A stretch of 64,000 bases of DNA from Streptomyces decoyicus (GCF_019880305.1 NZ_CP082301.1:2294001-2358000), one strand, 5' to 3'. Shown: positions 16,889-24,750, numbered from the stretch's first letter. Program-made: numbers and translations. Notes: generated by a model not told the origin, from the sequence alone.

Positions 16889-17929
16889 TCAGGGCCTGGT
16901 GATGGACGAGATCGGCATCATCCCGACGGGGTCGTAGCGGACCCGGGCGCCGGGATAGGGCGCGTGGACCACTTGGCCGTTGCCGACGTACATCCCGACG
17001 TGGCTGGCGTCCGAGCGGTAGACGACCAGGTCACCGGGCTGCGCCTGGCCCAGTGACACCTGCCGCCCGGCGCCGCGCTGCGCCTGCGAGGTACGCGGGA
17101 GGGAGACGCCGGCCCGGCCGTAGGCCCATTGGGTGAGTCCGGAGCAGTCGAAGGCCGAGGGTCCGTTGCCTCCCCAGGCGTACGGGGAGCCGACCGCGGC
17201 GCGCACCGCGGCGACGGCCGCGGCGGCACGCCCGGAGGCCGGTGCGGCTCCCCGCAGGTCCGGGACCGCCTCATGGCGCCCGTCGCTCCTGGAGGCCCTG
17301 GCGTAGGCCTCCCTGGTGTCCCTGGGGAGCGCGTTCAGCAGCCGCCGCGCGGTGGCCAGCTTGTGCTGGACGTCCTTCTTGTGACGCGCGACCTCCTTGC
17401 GGCCGGCCTCCAGCTCCGCCAGCTTCCTGGTGGCCTCCCTGCGCTGCTGCTCCAGGGAGCGCTGCGCTGCCCGCAGGCCGTGCAGCTCGCGCGCCTGGCT
17501 GTTGCCCAGCCGGTCGAGGGCGGAGGCCTTCTCCAGGTAGGTGTCGGGCCCTTCGGAGAGCATCAGCCGGACGGTGGGGTCCATCCCGCCGGCCCGGTAC
17601 TGGGCGGCGGCCAGAGCGCCCAGCCTGCCGCGCATCCGGTTGACCCGCTCCTGGGTGCGGGCGGTGCGGTCCTGGAGGACCGCCACCTGTTTGCGCAGCT
17701 TCTTGGTGCGTGCGTCCGCGCCGTTGAACTTCTCGGTGGCCCGCTCCGCCTGCTCGTAGAGGTGGTCGACCCGCGCGGTCGCCGTATCGCGGCCGGCGGG
17801 GGCGGTGGGGTCGGCGGAGGCCTGCGGTGCCGACAGCGCGGCGGCGGCGGTCGCCAGGGCGGCCGACACCACGGTGACCCCGGCGAGAGTGGTCTGGCCG
17901 TGCTGCGAGGTACGGCGGTGGGACACCAC
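16889..17929 (-). CDS. secreted NlpC/P60 peptidoglycan endopeptidase (copy 1)
   Basis: Cleaves stem peptides of peptidoglycan outside the membrane. The 346 residues hold a signal peptide (SHRR... to ASADP), a long coiled coil (about 45-220) and a C40 catalytic domain. The domain has Cys in AFDCSGLTQWAY, His in DASHVGMYVG and the polar third residue in VVHAPYPG. The GTG at 17927-17929 follows GGAAGGAG. It is paralogous to the next gene upstream but separately transcribed because a strong hairpin lies between them. Confidence 0.92.
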   Translation of the reverse strand: MVSHRRTSQHGQTTLAGVTVVSAALATAAAALSAPQASADPTAPAGRDTATARVDHLYEQAERATEKFNGADARTKKLRKQVAVLQDRTARTQERVNRMRGRLGALAAAQYRAGGMDPTVRLMLSEGPDTYLEKASALDRLGNSQARELHGLRAAQRSLEQQRREATRKLAELEAGRKEVARHKKDVQHKLATARRLLNALPRDTREAYARASRSDGRHEAVPDLRGAAPASGRAAAAVAAVRAAVGSPYAWGGNGPSAFDCSGLTQWAYGRAGVSLPRTSQAQRGAGRQVSLGQAQPGDLVVYRSDASHVGMYVGNGQVVHAPYPGARVRYDPVGMMPISSITRP

Positions 17930-17947
17930 GAGAGCCAAACTCCTTCC

Positions 17948-17996
17948 GATGGGGATCCCCCCTGTTCGAGCGCAGCCGAGAGCTTGGGGGACGCCC
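17948..17996. repeat. Streptomyces-type intergenic palindrome in the P60 leader
   Basis: On the minus strand GTCCCCC (17986-17992) pairs with GGGGGAT (about 17953-17959) around a 25-30 nt core reading CTCTCGGCTGCGCTCG. I recall this hairpin as recurring between Streptomyces genes. It lies 20-65 nt ahead of the P60 start, so it would form in the mRNA leader. Confidence 0.55.
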
Positions 17997-18090
17997 CTGC
18001 CGCCCCGGGAGGGCGGTCGGTGAACCGGACGCTGCGAGGGCAGACAGTAACGGCGCCGGTACGATCCGACCAAAGCGGCCTTTTCGTACG

Positions 18091-18136
18091 CAAAAAGCCG
18101 CCCCGCCGGTGACTGTGCAGGTCACCGGCGGGGCGG
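18091..18136 (-). terminator. strong intrinsic terminator between the two P60 genes
   Basis: A perfect 16-bp stem (18098-18113 with 18121-18136) with a 7-nt loop. On the minus strand it is followed by GCTTTTTGCG, a U-tract. It ends the upstream P60 transcript. Confidence 0.88.
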
Positions 18137-18201
18137 GAAGTCAGCGGCCGAGGCCACAATTCGCCCGTTCGGGCGGCAGGTTGAGAGCGTTGTGAGGCTT
18201 T

Positions 18202-19227
18202 TCAGACCCGCACGCCGAACGCGAACTCCATGTTGCTCATGGGCTCGTAGCGCACGGCGGCGCCGGGCTTCGGCGCGTGCAGCACCTGGCCGTTGCCGGC
18301 GTAGAGGCCGATGTGGTGCAGGTCGCTGTAGAACAGCACCAGATCGCCGGGCTTGAGGGCGCTCTGCGAGCTGATCCGGGTACCGGCGTTGGCCTGCGCC
18401 TGCGAGGTACGCGGCAGGGACTGGCCGGCCTGCTGGTAGGCCCACGACGTCAGACCCGAGCAGTCGAAGGACGACGGGCCGGTGGCGCCCCAGACGTACG
18501 GGGAACCTATCTTGCCCTGGGCGGCGGCCAGGGCGGCCGCACCGCGCTGCGACGCCGGGACGTCATCACCGAGGTTGACCCGGTCGTTGCTGCGGTTGGC
18601 GCGGTTCTCCTCGGCCTGCATGGCCGCCCGCTCCTTGGCCGTCAGGGTGTTGAGGAGCTCCTGGGCCTTGCCCAGCTTGTCCTTGATCTCGTCCTTCTTG
18701 TCACCGAGCGCCTTACGGGTCTCGGAGAGGTCCTTGATCTTGCTCGCGGCCTCTTCGCGCTCCTGGGCGAGCCGGCGCTGCTTGTCCGCGATGGTCTTCA
18801 GCTGGTCGGCCTGCTTGCCGCTCAACTGGTCGAGCGTGGCGGCCTTTTCGAGGTAGGTGTCCGGGTCACCGGAGAGGAACAGCTGGACCGAGGGGTCGAT
18901 GCTGCCGCTGCGGTACTGGCCGGAGGCGACGGCGCCGAGGCCCTTGCGGAGCTGGTTGAGGTCACCCTGCCCGCGGGCGACCTTGTCCTGGAGGTCGTCG
19001 ACCTCCTTCTGGAGCTTCTCCTGCTGCTCCTTCACCCCGTTGTACTTCTCGGTGGCCTGCTCGGCCTCCCCGTAGAGCTTGTCGACCTCGGACTTGACGT
19101 CCTTCTTCGACTGGTGGGGGTCGGCCTGGGCGGCCTGGGACGAGAGGGCGACGGCCGCCGCGGCGGTGGCGGTGAGCACGGTCACGCGGGTACGGCTCGG
19201 CTGCTTGGGTCGACGGTGGGACGCCAC
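18202..19227 (-). CDS. secreted NlpC/P60 peptidoglycan endopeptidase (copy 2)
   Basis: A 341-residue wall hydrolase built like its neighbour: signal peptide ending near AAQAD, a coiled coil (about 40-215, KKDVKSEVDKLYGEAEQATE onward), then the C40 domain with catalytic Cys in SFDCSGLTSWAY, His in DLHHIGLYAG and VLHAPKPG. The GTG at 19225-19227 has AAGGAG about 9 nt upstream. The 5' leader carries a shortened ydaO-like element (annotated separately), fitting the known c-di-AMP control of wall hydrolases in actinobacteria. Confidence 0.93.
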   Translation of the reverse strand: MASHRRPKQPSRTRVTVLTATAAAAVALSSQAAQADPHQSKKDVKSEVDKLYGEAEQATEKYNGVKEQQEKLQKEVDDLQDKVARGQGDLNQLRKGLGAVASGQYRSGSIDPSVQLFLSGDPDTYLEKAATLDQLSGKQADQLKTIADKQRRLAQEREEAASKIKDLSETRKALGDKKDEIKDKLGKAQELLNTLTAKERAAMQAEENRANRSNDRVNLGDDVPASQRGAAALAAAQGKIGSPYVWGATGPSSFDCSGLTSWAYQQAGQSLPRTSQAQANAGTRISSQSALKPGDLVLFYSDLHHIGLYAGNGQVLHAPKPGAAVRYEPMSNMEFAFGVRV

Positions 19228-19530
19228 GGGGGCGAGCTCCTTCTTCCTCCAGCCGCCTACCGGGAAGTGGGGGGTGAGACCCCGGCTCCGCGTGAACGCC
19301 GCGGACTCGGCGGTTCCTTCACCGTTCATCCCGGTTGGATGATCAGATTCATGAAGGTTCGGGGCTGACCTTAGTAACCGAGCTGTGATCGCTTCAAATC
19401 CTCAGGGGAAAAATCTGCGCCACGAGTCCCATCCTTTACCAACATCACACAGGCAGTGAGCGCCACTTGACGCTCAGAGACGAATCGCCGGCGATTTTGG
19501 GTGTGGCGGCGGCTCCCGGCGGGCAGTGCG
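19228..19530 (-). other. 303-bp intergenic leader of the P60 gene
   Basis: Holds the riboswitch-like element near the gene and an AT-richer stretch at 19370-19450 that probably contains the promoter. No ORF with Streptomyces codon use was seen. Confidence 0.6.
19239..19345 (-). promoter_or_regulatory. shortened c-di-AMP (ydaO/yuaA) riboswitch-like leader
   Basis: Reading leftward, the leader has AACCGCCGAGTCCGCG, then GCGGAGCCGGGG, then CCCGGTAGGCGG just before the ribosome site. These match the 5' and 3' conserved parts of the actinobacterial ydaO riboswitch, with CCGCC/GGCGG as P1 and GTCCGCG/CGCGGA as the first hairpin. Only about 15 nt lie between GCCGGGG and CCCGGTAGG, where the family has about 75, so the second binding half is missing. 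It may be a relic or a minimal variant. Confidence 0.42.
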
Positions 19531-20904
19531 TCAGGTCCGGGCAAGTCGTTTGAGGAGCAAGGCCGATGCGACCGGCCGCGCCCCGGCCTTCGCCACACCG
19601 TCGGCCACTTCCCGGTCCGTGGAGACCACGACGACCGGGCGGCCGGGCGGTTCGGCCCGTACCAGCTGACGAATCAACTCATCGGCCGTTACGCCCGGTT
19701 TGCTGAAGAGGACCCGGACTCCGCGCGGCGGCGCGAGCAGCACCGGCGCCGCCAGCTCCGCCCCGTCGAAGACACAGGTCATCTCCGCACCGGTCTGCGC
19801 CGCCAGCACCGCGAGACCGCCCAGCAGCCGCAGCCGCTGCTTGTCGAGCGGCATGGTCGGATAGCCGGTTTTGGTGACGTTGTAGCCATCCACCACCAAA
19901 TGCGCCTGCGGCAGCGCCAGAAGCTGGTCGAGCAGCGCCGGGTCCATCTCCGACAGTGCCCGCGCCGCAATGTCCTTGGGTGTCATCCGGCCCGGCGCGA
20001 CCGCCTCGACGGTGTCCGCCGGGTGGACGCTCGCGGGCGGCAGCGCCAGCTCGCGGCGCAGCCCCTGTGCCGCGTCCAGGACCGTGTCCAGCAGCAGCCG
20101 CAGCCGCATGTCCTCGACGCTGCGGCCCTCGCGGGCGGAGCGCCGGCTGGCCTCCAGCGCCGCCTCGGCCTCGGCGATCCGGGCCTTGAGCCGGCGCACT
20201 TCGCTGTCCGCTGCGGTCTTCTCCGTGGCCGACCGGTCCCGTACGTCCGCCATGGCGGCCTCGGCCTTGCGCACCGCGGCCTCACCGCGCTTGACGTCAC
20301 TCAGCGCGCTGCGCAGCTTGCGCCGCAGTGATTCGTTCTCCTTGCGGAGGGCGTCCAGGTCCCCCCGGATCCGGTCGGCCTCCGTACGGGCTTCGCCGCG
20401 CGCCTGCGCCAGCTCCTCGCGCAGCCTGGCCAGCTCCCGCTCGGCCTCCTCGCCGGCCCGCTCGGCACGCGCCCGCTGCGCCTCCTCACCGGCCGCCGCG
20501 ACGAGTTTGACCCACCCTTCGGGGCGCAGCACATAGGCGGCCGCCGCGACATCGAGCGGATCGGCGGCCGCGGGCGGGGTGCCGTGCTCCAGGGCCTCGG
20601 CGAGCTCGGACTGCGCCTCGCGCAGCTTGCCGGCGATCCGCTGCCGGAAGACCGCATCGCTCTCCAGCGCCGCGGCCATCGCATTTCCGGCGAACTTGGC
20701 CCGACGAGTCGGGGTGAACCGGGCGTACTGCCGCAGCGGGGGCGGGAGTTCGGCGAGGGTCAGCGCGCCGAACGACTCCGCGGTGAGCGCCACGACGCGG
20801 CGCCGCACGCCCTCGGGCAGCGGACGGTCGAGCACTTCGTCGGCCGCACCCTCGGGTGCGTCGTCACGCTGGGCCCCCGGCTCCCCTTCTGGACGGTCCA
20901 CCAC
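19531..20904 (-). CDS. NYN (PIN-like) domain RNase-type protein with coiled coil
   Basis: A 457-residue cytoplasmic protein. The N-terminal domain is about 120 residues. A long charged coiled coil follows (about 150-270, rich in Arg/Glu/Ala). The C-terminal NYN/YacP-like domain (about 330-457) opens with AHLVVDGYNVTKTGYPT and has acidic residues in FDGAE and VSTDREVADGVAKAGA, as in metal-dependent PIN-like nucleases. The GTG start at 20902-20904 precedes VDRPEGE. It is downstream of the zinc-ribbon gene on the same strand. An RNA-processing role is inferred. Confidence 0.85.
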   Translation of the reverse strand: MVDRPEGEPGAQRDDAPEGAADEVLDRPLPEGVRRRVVALTAESFGALTLAELPPPLRQYARFTPTRRAKFAGNAMAAALESDAVFRQRIAGKLREAQSELAEALEHGTPPAAADPLDVAAAAYVLRPEGWVKLVAAAGEEAQRARAERAGEEAERELARLREELAQARGEARTEADRIRGDLDALRKENESLRRKLRSALSDVKRGEAAVRKAEAAMADVRDRSATEKTAADSEVRRLKARIAEAEAALEASRRSAREGRSVEDMRLRLLLDTVLDAAQGLRRELALPPASVHPADTVEAVAPGRMTPKDIAARALSEMDPALLDQLLALPQAHLVVDGYNVTKTGYPTMPLDKQRLRLLGGLAVLAAQTGAEMTCVFDGAELAAPVLLAPPRGVRVLFSKPGVTADELIRQLVRAEPPGRPVVVVSTDREVADGVAKAGARPVASALLLKRLART

Positions 20905-20922
20905 GGCTGCATCGCTCCGATC

Positions 20923-21162
20923 TCAGGCGTTCGCGCCCGGACGGTCCACCAGCTCGATCTGGTCGACCGCGTTGCACCAGCGGCAGCGCACGGACTCGAT
21001 GCTCTCACTGAGGACCTCGCGCTCCTCGACCGTCGGCGCCCCGGCGAGGTCCAGGTGGACGTACTCCACGACCTTGGACCGGCGGGTCACATCGAAACGC
21101 GTGAGGTTGCCGCACAGCGTGCAGCGCCACCGGGTTCCGTCCGTCGGCAGGGGAACAGCCAT
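20923..21162 (-). CDS. small zinc-ribbon protein
   Basis: A 79-residue protein with paired CXXC knuckles, CTLCG near residue 13 and CRWC near 63, around a beta-rich middle, predicting one zinc ribbon. ATG 21160-21162 (MAVPLP) has GAGG 8 nt upstream. The earlier ATG at 21184-21186 lacks a site. It is co-directional with the NYN gene 18 nt downstream, so likely one operon, and nucleic-acid binding is plausible but unproved. Confidence 0.82.
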   Translation of the reverse strand: MAVPLPTDGTRWRCTLCGNLTRFDVTRRSKVVEYVHLDLAGAPTVEEREVLSESIESVRCRWCNAVDQIELVDRPGANA

Positions 21163-21355
21163 CGTGTCGTCCTCTTTCGTGCTCATCGTCTCGTGCTGCT
21201 GCGCGGTTCACGCGGTGCGCCGTCGGATCGCGGAAGTACGCAAAGTACTGCCTGTAACCCTACGGCCTGACGGGGGGCCGGTGCGGGCCCGCCCAGGTGC
21301 CGGGACGCGGCGAGGCACTCTGTCCCGATTGCCCGCATTGGGCCATGATCACCTC

Positions 21356-22135
21356 ATGACGGTGCCGGCCCCCTCACCCCGTTCTCCCCGCTCGTCCGGT
21401 CTCCTCCCCCGCCCTCCGCGCCGCGCCCGGTCGCTGGCCGCGGTGTTCTCGCGGGTGACGAATGTGCTGATCGGCCTGTGCTGTGCGGTCTTCGTGCTCG
21501 GCCCCGCCTCCGGCCTGAACCGGATATACGGCAGCGGCGGTGCCCTGCTGAAGGCCCAGACCGCATATTTCGAGCGGTGGGGCGTGATCCCGCTGGATCT
21601 GTGGAGCGGTTCGTTACGGGCGCTGATCACCCCGCTCACCGCGTTGTTCGTGCACGGCAGCTGGCTGCACCTGCTCGGCAACATGCTGTTTCTGTACGTC
21701 TTCGGCGCAATGACCGAGGCGCGCATGGGCCGGCTGCCGTTCGCCGCCTTCTACCTCATCATCGGCTACCTGGCGCTGCTCGGCTACGCGGCCGCCCACG
21801 CCGCTTCGGGCCAGACGCTGGTGGGCGCCTCCGGCTCGATCTCCGGCGTACTGGGCGCCTTCCTCTTCCTGTTCCCCACGGCCCGGGTCACCAGCATCTT
21901 CCCGTTCCTGTTCTTCCTGCCGCTGCGCTTCCCCGCCTGGATCGTGCTGCTCTTCTGGTTCTTCCTCCAGTGGCAGGCCGCGCAGGACGATCCCCGCGGT
22001 CCCGGCGTCGCCTACCTCGCCCATGTCGTCGGCTTCGCGCTCGGGTTCCTCTACGCATGGGCCCGCTACGGGAGGGATAGTGTGGGGGCCACCAGGGGGG
22101 ATGTCCGGGCGACCGAGGGAGAGAGCCAGCCGTGA
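21356..22135 (+). CDS. rhomboid-family intramembrane serine protease
   Basis: A 259-residue polytopic membrane protein. After a basic Pro/Arg/Ser-rich N-terminus come six to seven helices. Rhomboid marks are HGSWLHLLGNMLFLYVFG (HxxxN), E/R in MTEARMGR, catalytic Ser in VGASGSISGVLG and His in YLAHVVGFALG. It would cleave membrane proteins within the bilayer, but the substrate is unknown. Its stop overlaps the next start as GTGA, giving tight coupling. Confidence 0.93.
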   Translation: MTVPAPSPRSPRSSGLLPRPPRRARSLAAVFSRVTNVLIGLCCAVFVLGPASGLNRIYGSGGALLKAQTAYFERWGVIPLDLWSGSLRALITPLTALFVHGSWLHLLGNMLFLYVFGAMTEARMGRLPFAAFYLIIGYLALLGYAAAHAASGQTLVGASGSISGVLGAFLFLFPTARVTSIFPFLFFLPLRFPAWIVLLFWFFLQWQAAQDDPRGPGVAYLAHVVGFALGFLYAWARYGRDSVGATRGDVRATEGESQP

Positions 22136-22413
22136 TCACGTCGATCGTGCTCATCAAGACCAACGTGGACCAGATCCCGGAGATCGCCGAGAAGATCGCC
22201 GCGCTGGAAGGGGTCAGCGAGGTCTACTCGGTCACCGGTGCCCACGACCTGATCGCGATGGTGCGGGTCGCCGCCCACGACGACCTCGCGGATGTCATCC
22301 CCGGCCGGATCAGCAAGGTCCCCGGCGTCGCCGCCACGGAGACGCACATCGCCTTCCGCACCTACTCGCAGCACGACCTTGAGGCTGCCTTTGCGATTGG
22401 GCTCGACGCGTAG
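22132..22413 (+). CDS. stand-alone Lrp/AsnC ligand-binding (RAM) domain protein
   Basis: A 93-residue protein made only of the alpha-beta RAM domain (IVLIKTNVDQIPEIAEKIA, then VYSVTGAHDLIAMVRV, then ATETHIAFRTYS). It lacks the helix-turn-helix of Lrp proteins. Such single-domain members bind amino acids and assemble as dimers or larger rings. The GTG start overlaps the rhomboid stop, and the shared translation suggests co-function that has not been shown. Confidence 0.88.
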   Translation: MITSIVLIKTNVDQIPEIAEKIAALEGVSEVYSVTGAHDLIAMVRVAAHDDLADVIPGRISKVPGVAATETHIAFRTYSQHDLEAAFAIGLDA

Positions 22414-22945
22414 CCCTTTCCTTCCCACGTTTTTGGCTTTCCCGCCGTTCCGCTGCGCTTTGCTTTGCGGCCCACGTTGTCGGCTGTCCCGCCGTGGTTC
22501 GTCTCGCCGTTGCGCCTGCGGCGGGCTGGGTCCGCTGCGCGGGGCTGTCGGGGTGCGGTGACGGGCCTCCGCGGGTGGGGTGCCGGACTGCTTCGCTTTA
22601 CGTCCGGCACCCCACCCGCTCCGGCCCGTCCCCTCCCGTTGGGGGGTGGAAAAACCTTGGCCGTGGTGCCGGTTGGTGGTCACGTGCACCTTGTGTCTCG
22701 CACAGAAATCAGCGGCCGAGACGCCCGCCCCCACCCACCTTCACTTACTCCACCCACGGGAGGGGACGGGCCGGAGGGGCCGGTGTGTGGGACGTAAAGC
22801 GAAGCAGTCCCACACACCGGCCCCTCCGGCCCGTCACCGCACCCGACACCCACCCGCCCGCCGCAGGCGCAACGGCGAGCGCACCGCGCAGCGGGCGACA
22901 AACGGCGGCGAAACCAACACGGCGGGACAGCCAAAAACGTGGGCC
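22414..22945. other. 532-bp convergent intergenic region filled with repeats
   Basis: Between the convergent RAM and aminotransferase genes there is no credible gene. It holds three degenerate copies of a CCCACGTTTTTGGCTGTCCCGCC-like motif (near 22426, 22471 and, inverted, 22929-22950) and two large hairpin elements in opposite orientation. Confidence 0.8.
22466..22630 (+). repeat. hairpin repeat element, copy A
   Basis: A roughly 165-bp arm. It runs from CCCACGTTGTCGGCTGTCCC through GCCGTTGCGCCTGCGGCGGG to a hairpin. The hairpin has an 18-bp perfect stem (22571-22588 with 22602-22619), loop TGCTTCGCTTTAC, a symmetric 3x3 internal bubble and a 7-bp outer stem (22561-22567 with 22623-22629). 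Its inverted partner lies at 22766-22950. Confidence 0.8.
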
Positions 22946-22950
22946 TCACA
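22766..22950 (-). repeat. hairpin repeat element, copy B (inverted)
   Basis: Reverse-orientation relative of copy A. The hairpin has a perfect 28-bp stem (22766-22793 with 22807-22834) and the same 13-nt loop read on the minus strand. Flanking GCCGTTGCGCCTGCGGCGGG and CCCACGTTTTTGGCTGTCCC also match. Stem bases differ from copy A but both arms change together. It could serve as the two-way terminator for the converging genes. Confidence 0.8.
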
Positions 22951-24370
22951 CCGCGGGCACACAACGCCCGTCCTCCGTGCGGTAGTTCCAGCGTGCGCCG
23001 TCCGTCACCAGTTCCTTGACGGCGCGGAGGAACCGCTCGACGTGCTCGTCGGGGGTGCCGGCGCCGAAACTGACGCGGATGGCGTTCAGCGAGCGCTCGC
23101 CGGGTGCCGAGTCCGGCGCCCCGCACTCGCCCGGCTCCTGCGGCTCGCTGCCCAGCAGGGTCCGTACGAGGGGGTGTGCGCAGAACAGGCCGTCGCGGAC
23201 TCCGATGCCGTACTCCGCCGAGAGCGCCGCGGCGAAGTGCGAGCTGTTCCAGCCCTCGACGACGAAGGAGAGGACCCCCACCCGCGCGGCGTCCTCGCCG
23301 AAGAGCGAGAGCACGTTCACCTCGGGCACCTCGGCCAGGCCCTCCCGAACCCGGTTGATCAGCTCCTGCTCGCGGGCCACCAGACCCTCGAAACCGGCCT
23401 CGGTCAGCGCCCGGCAGGCCGAGGCGATCGCGTAGGCGCCGATGACGTTCGGCGAACCGGCCTCGTGCCGCGCGGCGGTGGTGTGCCACTCGACGTCCAC
23501 GCCGCCGTCCGTCCGCCGGGAGACCTTGCGGCTGGCGCCGCCGCCGGCCAGGTACGGTGCGGCGTCCTGGAGCCAGTCCGCGCGGCCGGCCAGCACGCCG
23601 GCGCCGAACGGCGCGTACAGCTTGTGCCCGGAGAAGGCGACCCAGTCGACGTCCAGTTCGGCGATGTCCACGGGGTGGTGCGGGACGAGCTGCGCCGCGT
23701 CCAGCACGATCCGCGCGCCGTGCGCATGCGCGGCGGCCGCCAGCTCCCGTACCGGCCACAGCTCACCGGTCACATTCGACGCACCGGTCACGCACACCAG
23801 CGCCGGGCCGTACGGCTCGCGCTCGGCCAGCGCCTTCTCCAGGATGTCCACCGCCTGCTGCGGGGTGCGCGGCGCGTCGAGGTACGTCACGGCGACGTCC
23901 GCGCGCTGCTCCCACGGCAGCAGCGAGGCGTGATGCTCGGTCTCGAAGACGAACACCCGGGTGTCCTGCGGGAGTACGGCGGCGAGCAGGTTCAGCGAGT
24001 CGGTGGTCGAGCGGGTGAAGACGACCTGGTCGCCCTCCCGTCGCCCACCACCGCCCTTGCCGGACTGGGCTCCGCCCAGGCCCCCCTCGATCCCGCAGCC
24101 CAGGAACTCCGCGATCGTCCGGCGGCTGTTCTCGAAGAGGTCGGTGGACAGCTGCGAGAGGTACCCGGCGCCGCGGTGCACGCTGCCGTAGTACGGAGCG
24201 TAGGCCGCGACGTCGTCCCAGACCCGCTGGAGCGCGGGGGCGCTGGCGGCGTAGTCCAGCGCGGCGTAGTCGACCTCGCCGCCGGTCACGAGCGGGACCC
24301 GGACGTCCCGGCCGAGAACCGGCAGCGGGGCACAGACGGAACGGTCGGCGGCAACGGCGGAAACAGACAT
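22946..24370 (-). CDS. class V aminotransferase, cysteine-desulfurase (SufS)-like
   Basis: A 474-residue PLP enzyme. Landmarks are LDYAASAPALQRVWD near the start, TRSTTDSLN, EHHASLLPW, DAAQLVPHHPVDI, PLP Lys in SGHKLYAPFG and a Cys in GLFCAHPLV, where SufS enzymes carry the catalytic Cys. It has a Gly-rich insert (SGKGGGGRREG) near residue 120. The ATG at 24368-24370 has GGGAG 6 nt upstream. A SAM-IV riboswitch lies in its leader, so expression should fall with high S-adenosylmethionine, supporting a sulfur-assimilation role over general Fe-S assembly. The exact substrate is unproved. Confidence 0.87.
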   Translation of the reverse strand: MSVSAVAADRSVCAPLPVLGRDVRVPLVTGGEVDYAALDYAASAPALQRVWDDVAAYAPYYGSVHRGAGYLSQLSTDLFENSRRTIAEFLGCGIEGGLGGAQSGKGGGGRREGDQVVFTRSTTDSLNLLAAVLPQDTRVFVFETEHHASLLPWEQRADVAVTYLDAPRTPQQAVDILEKALAEREPYGPALVCVTGASNVTGELWPVRELAAAAHAHGARIVLDAAQLVPHHPVDIAELDVDWVAFSGHKLYAPFGAGVLAGRADWLQDAAPYLAGGGASRKVSRRTDGGVDVEWHTTAARHEAGSPNVIGAYAIASACRALTEAGFEGLVAREQELINRVREGLAEVPEVNVLSLFGEDAARVGVLSFVVEGWNSSHFAAALSAEYGIGVRDGLFCAHPLVRTLLGSEPQEPGECGAPDSAPGERSLNAIRVSFGAGTPDEHVERFLRAVKELVTDGARWNYRTEDGRCVPAV

Positions 24371-24526
24371 GGCGAACTCCCGTAAGAGGTAAGCGAATTC
24401 GCTGCGGGCGGGGGCGCGAGGAGCGCACCGCACGGCGCCGCAACGGGAAAGAAAAAGGGATGCGGAAAAGGGGCCGTCGAGCCCTATCGCATTCGCTGAT
24501 TCACGGAAGTTCTCCCTCGAGGACCA

Positions 24527-24546
24527 GGATCCCTGGCGAGGGATCC
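24527..24546 (-). promoter_or_regulatory. candidate expression-platform hairpin of the SAM-IV riboswitch
   Basis: A perfect 8-bp stem GGATCCCT/AGGGATCC with loop CGCC on the RNA strand. Its right-hand arm shares GGATC with the 3' pseudoknot strand of the aptamer, so the two folds could exclude each other. There is no U-run. Confidence 0.5.
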
Positions 24547-24660
24547 GCGCTTGCCGCAGACCTCGCTGCCTACGGCCTGGTCATCACCCGGGGCACCCCG
24601 CCACGGAAGGAGGGTTGCCGGACAGCGGGCCGGGGCCTGCATCGCTGTCACTCGTGACCT
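24542..24660 (-). ncRNA. SAM-IV riboswitch aptamer
   Basis: The transcript strand reads GGTCACGAGTGACAGC, CCGGCCCGCTGTCCGGCAACC, GCGGGGTGCCCCGGGTGATGACC and later GCGGCAAGCGCGG. These are the P1, core, P3 and 3' pseudoknot signatures of the SAM-IV family. GGTCA and TGACC close P1. It lies about 170 nt ahead of the cysteine-desulfurase-like gene on the same strand. Confidence 0.9.
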
Positions 24661-24688
24661 GCGCAGAATCATGCCACACGGGCAACAT

Positions 24689-24728
24689 CACGCAAGCCCC
24701 GGTCCGCATACCGGACCGGGGCTTGCGT
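24689..24728 (-). terminator. hairpin terminator of trpD
   Basis: A 16-17 bp perfect stem (24690-24706 with 24712-24728) with loop CATAC lies 23 nt after the trpD stop, with no U-tract. Confidence 0.7.
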
Positions 24729-24750
24729 CACACTCTGCGTCACCGCGCGC

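Larger units (their letters stand above)
24371..24750 (-). other. 380-bp leader holding a riboswitch and the trpD terminator
   Basis: From right to left it contains the trpD hairpin (24689-24728), the SAM-IV aptamer (24542-24660), an expression-platform hairpin (24527-24546) and about 150 nt of further leader before the aminotransferase start. That last part has a purine-rich stretch around 24446-24472. The short open frames here overlap the RNA structures and are not credible genes. Confidence 0.75.

Noticed and set aside
21301..21355. Longer rhomboid start from the 518-codon frame
   Set aside because: The upstream part is antisense to the NYN and zinc-ribbon genes; ATG 21356 gives a normal basic N-terminus.
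22494..22985. Several ORFs of 90-160 codons in both directions
   Set aside because: They run through the inverted hairpin repeats and show Arg/Pro-rich translation without ribosome sites.
24460..24657. 65-codon plus-strand ORF
   Set aside because: It is antisense to the SAM-IV aptamer and its hairpin; the RNA structure explains the sequence better.
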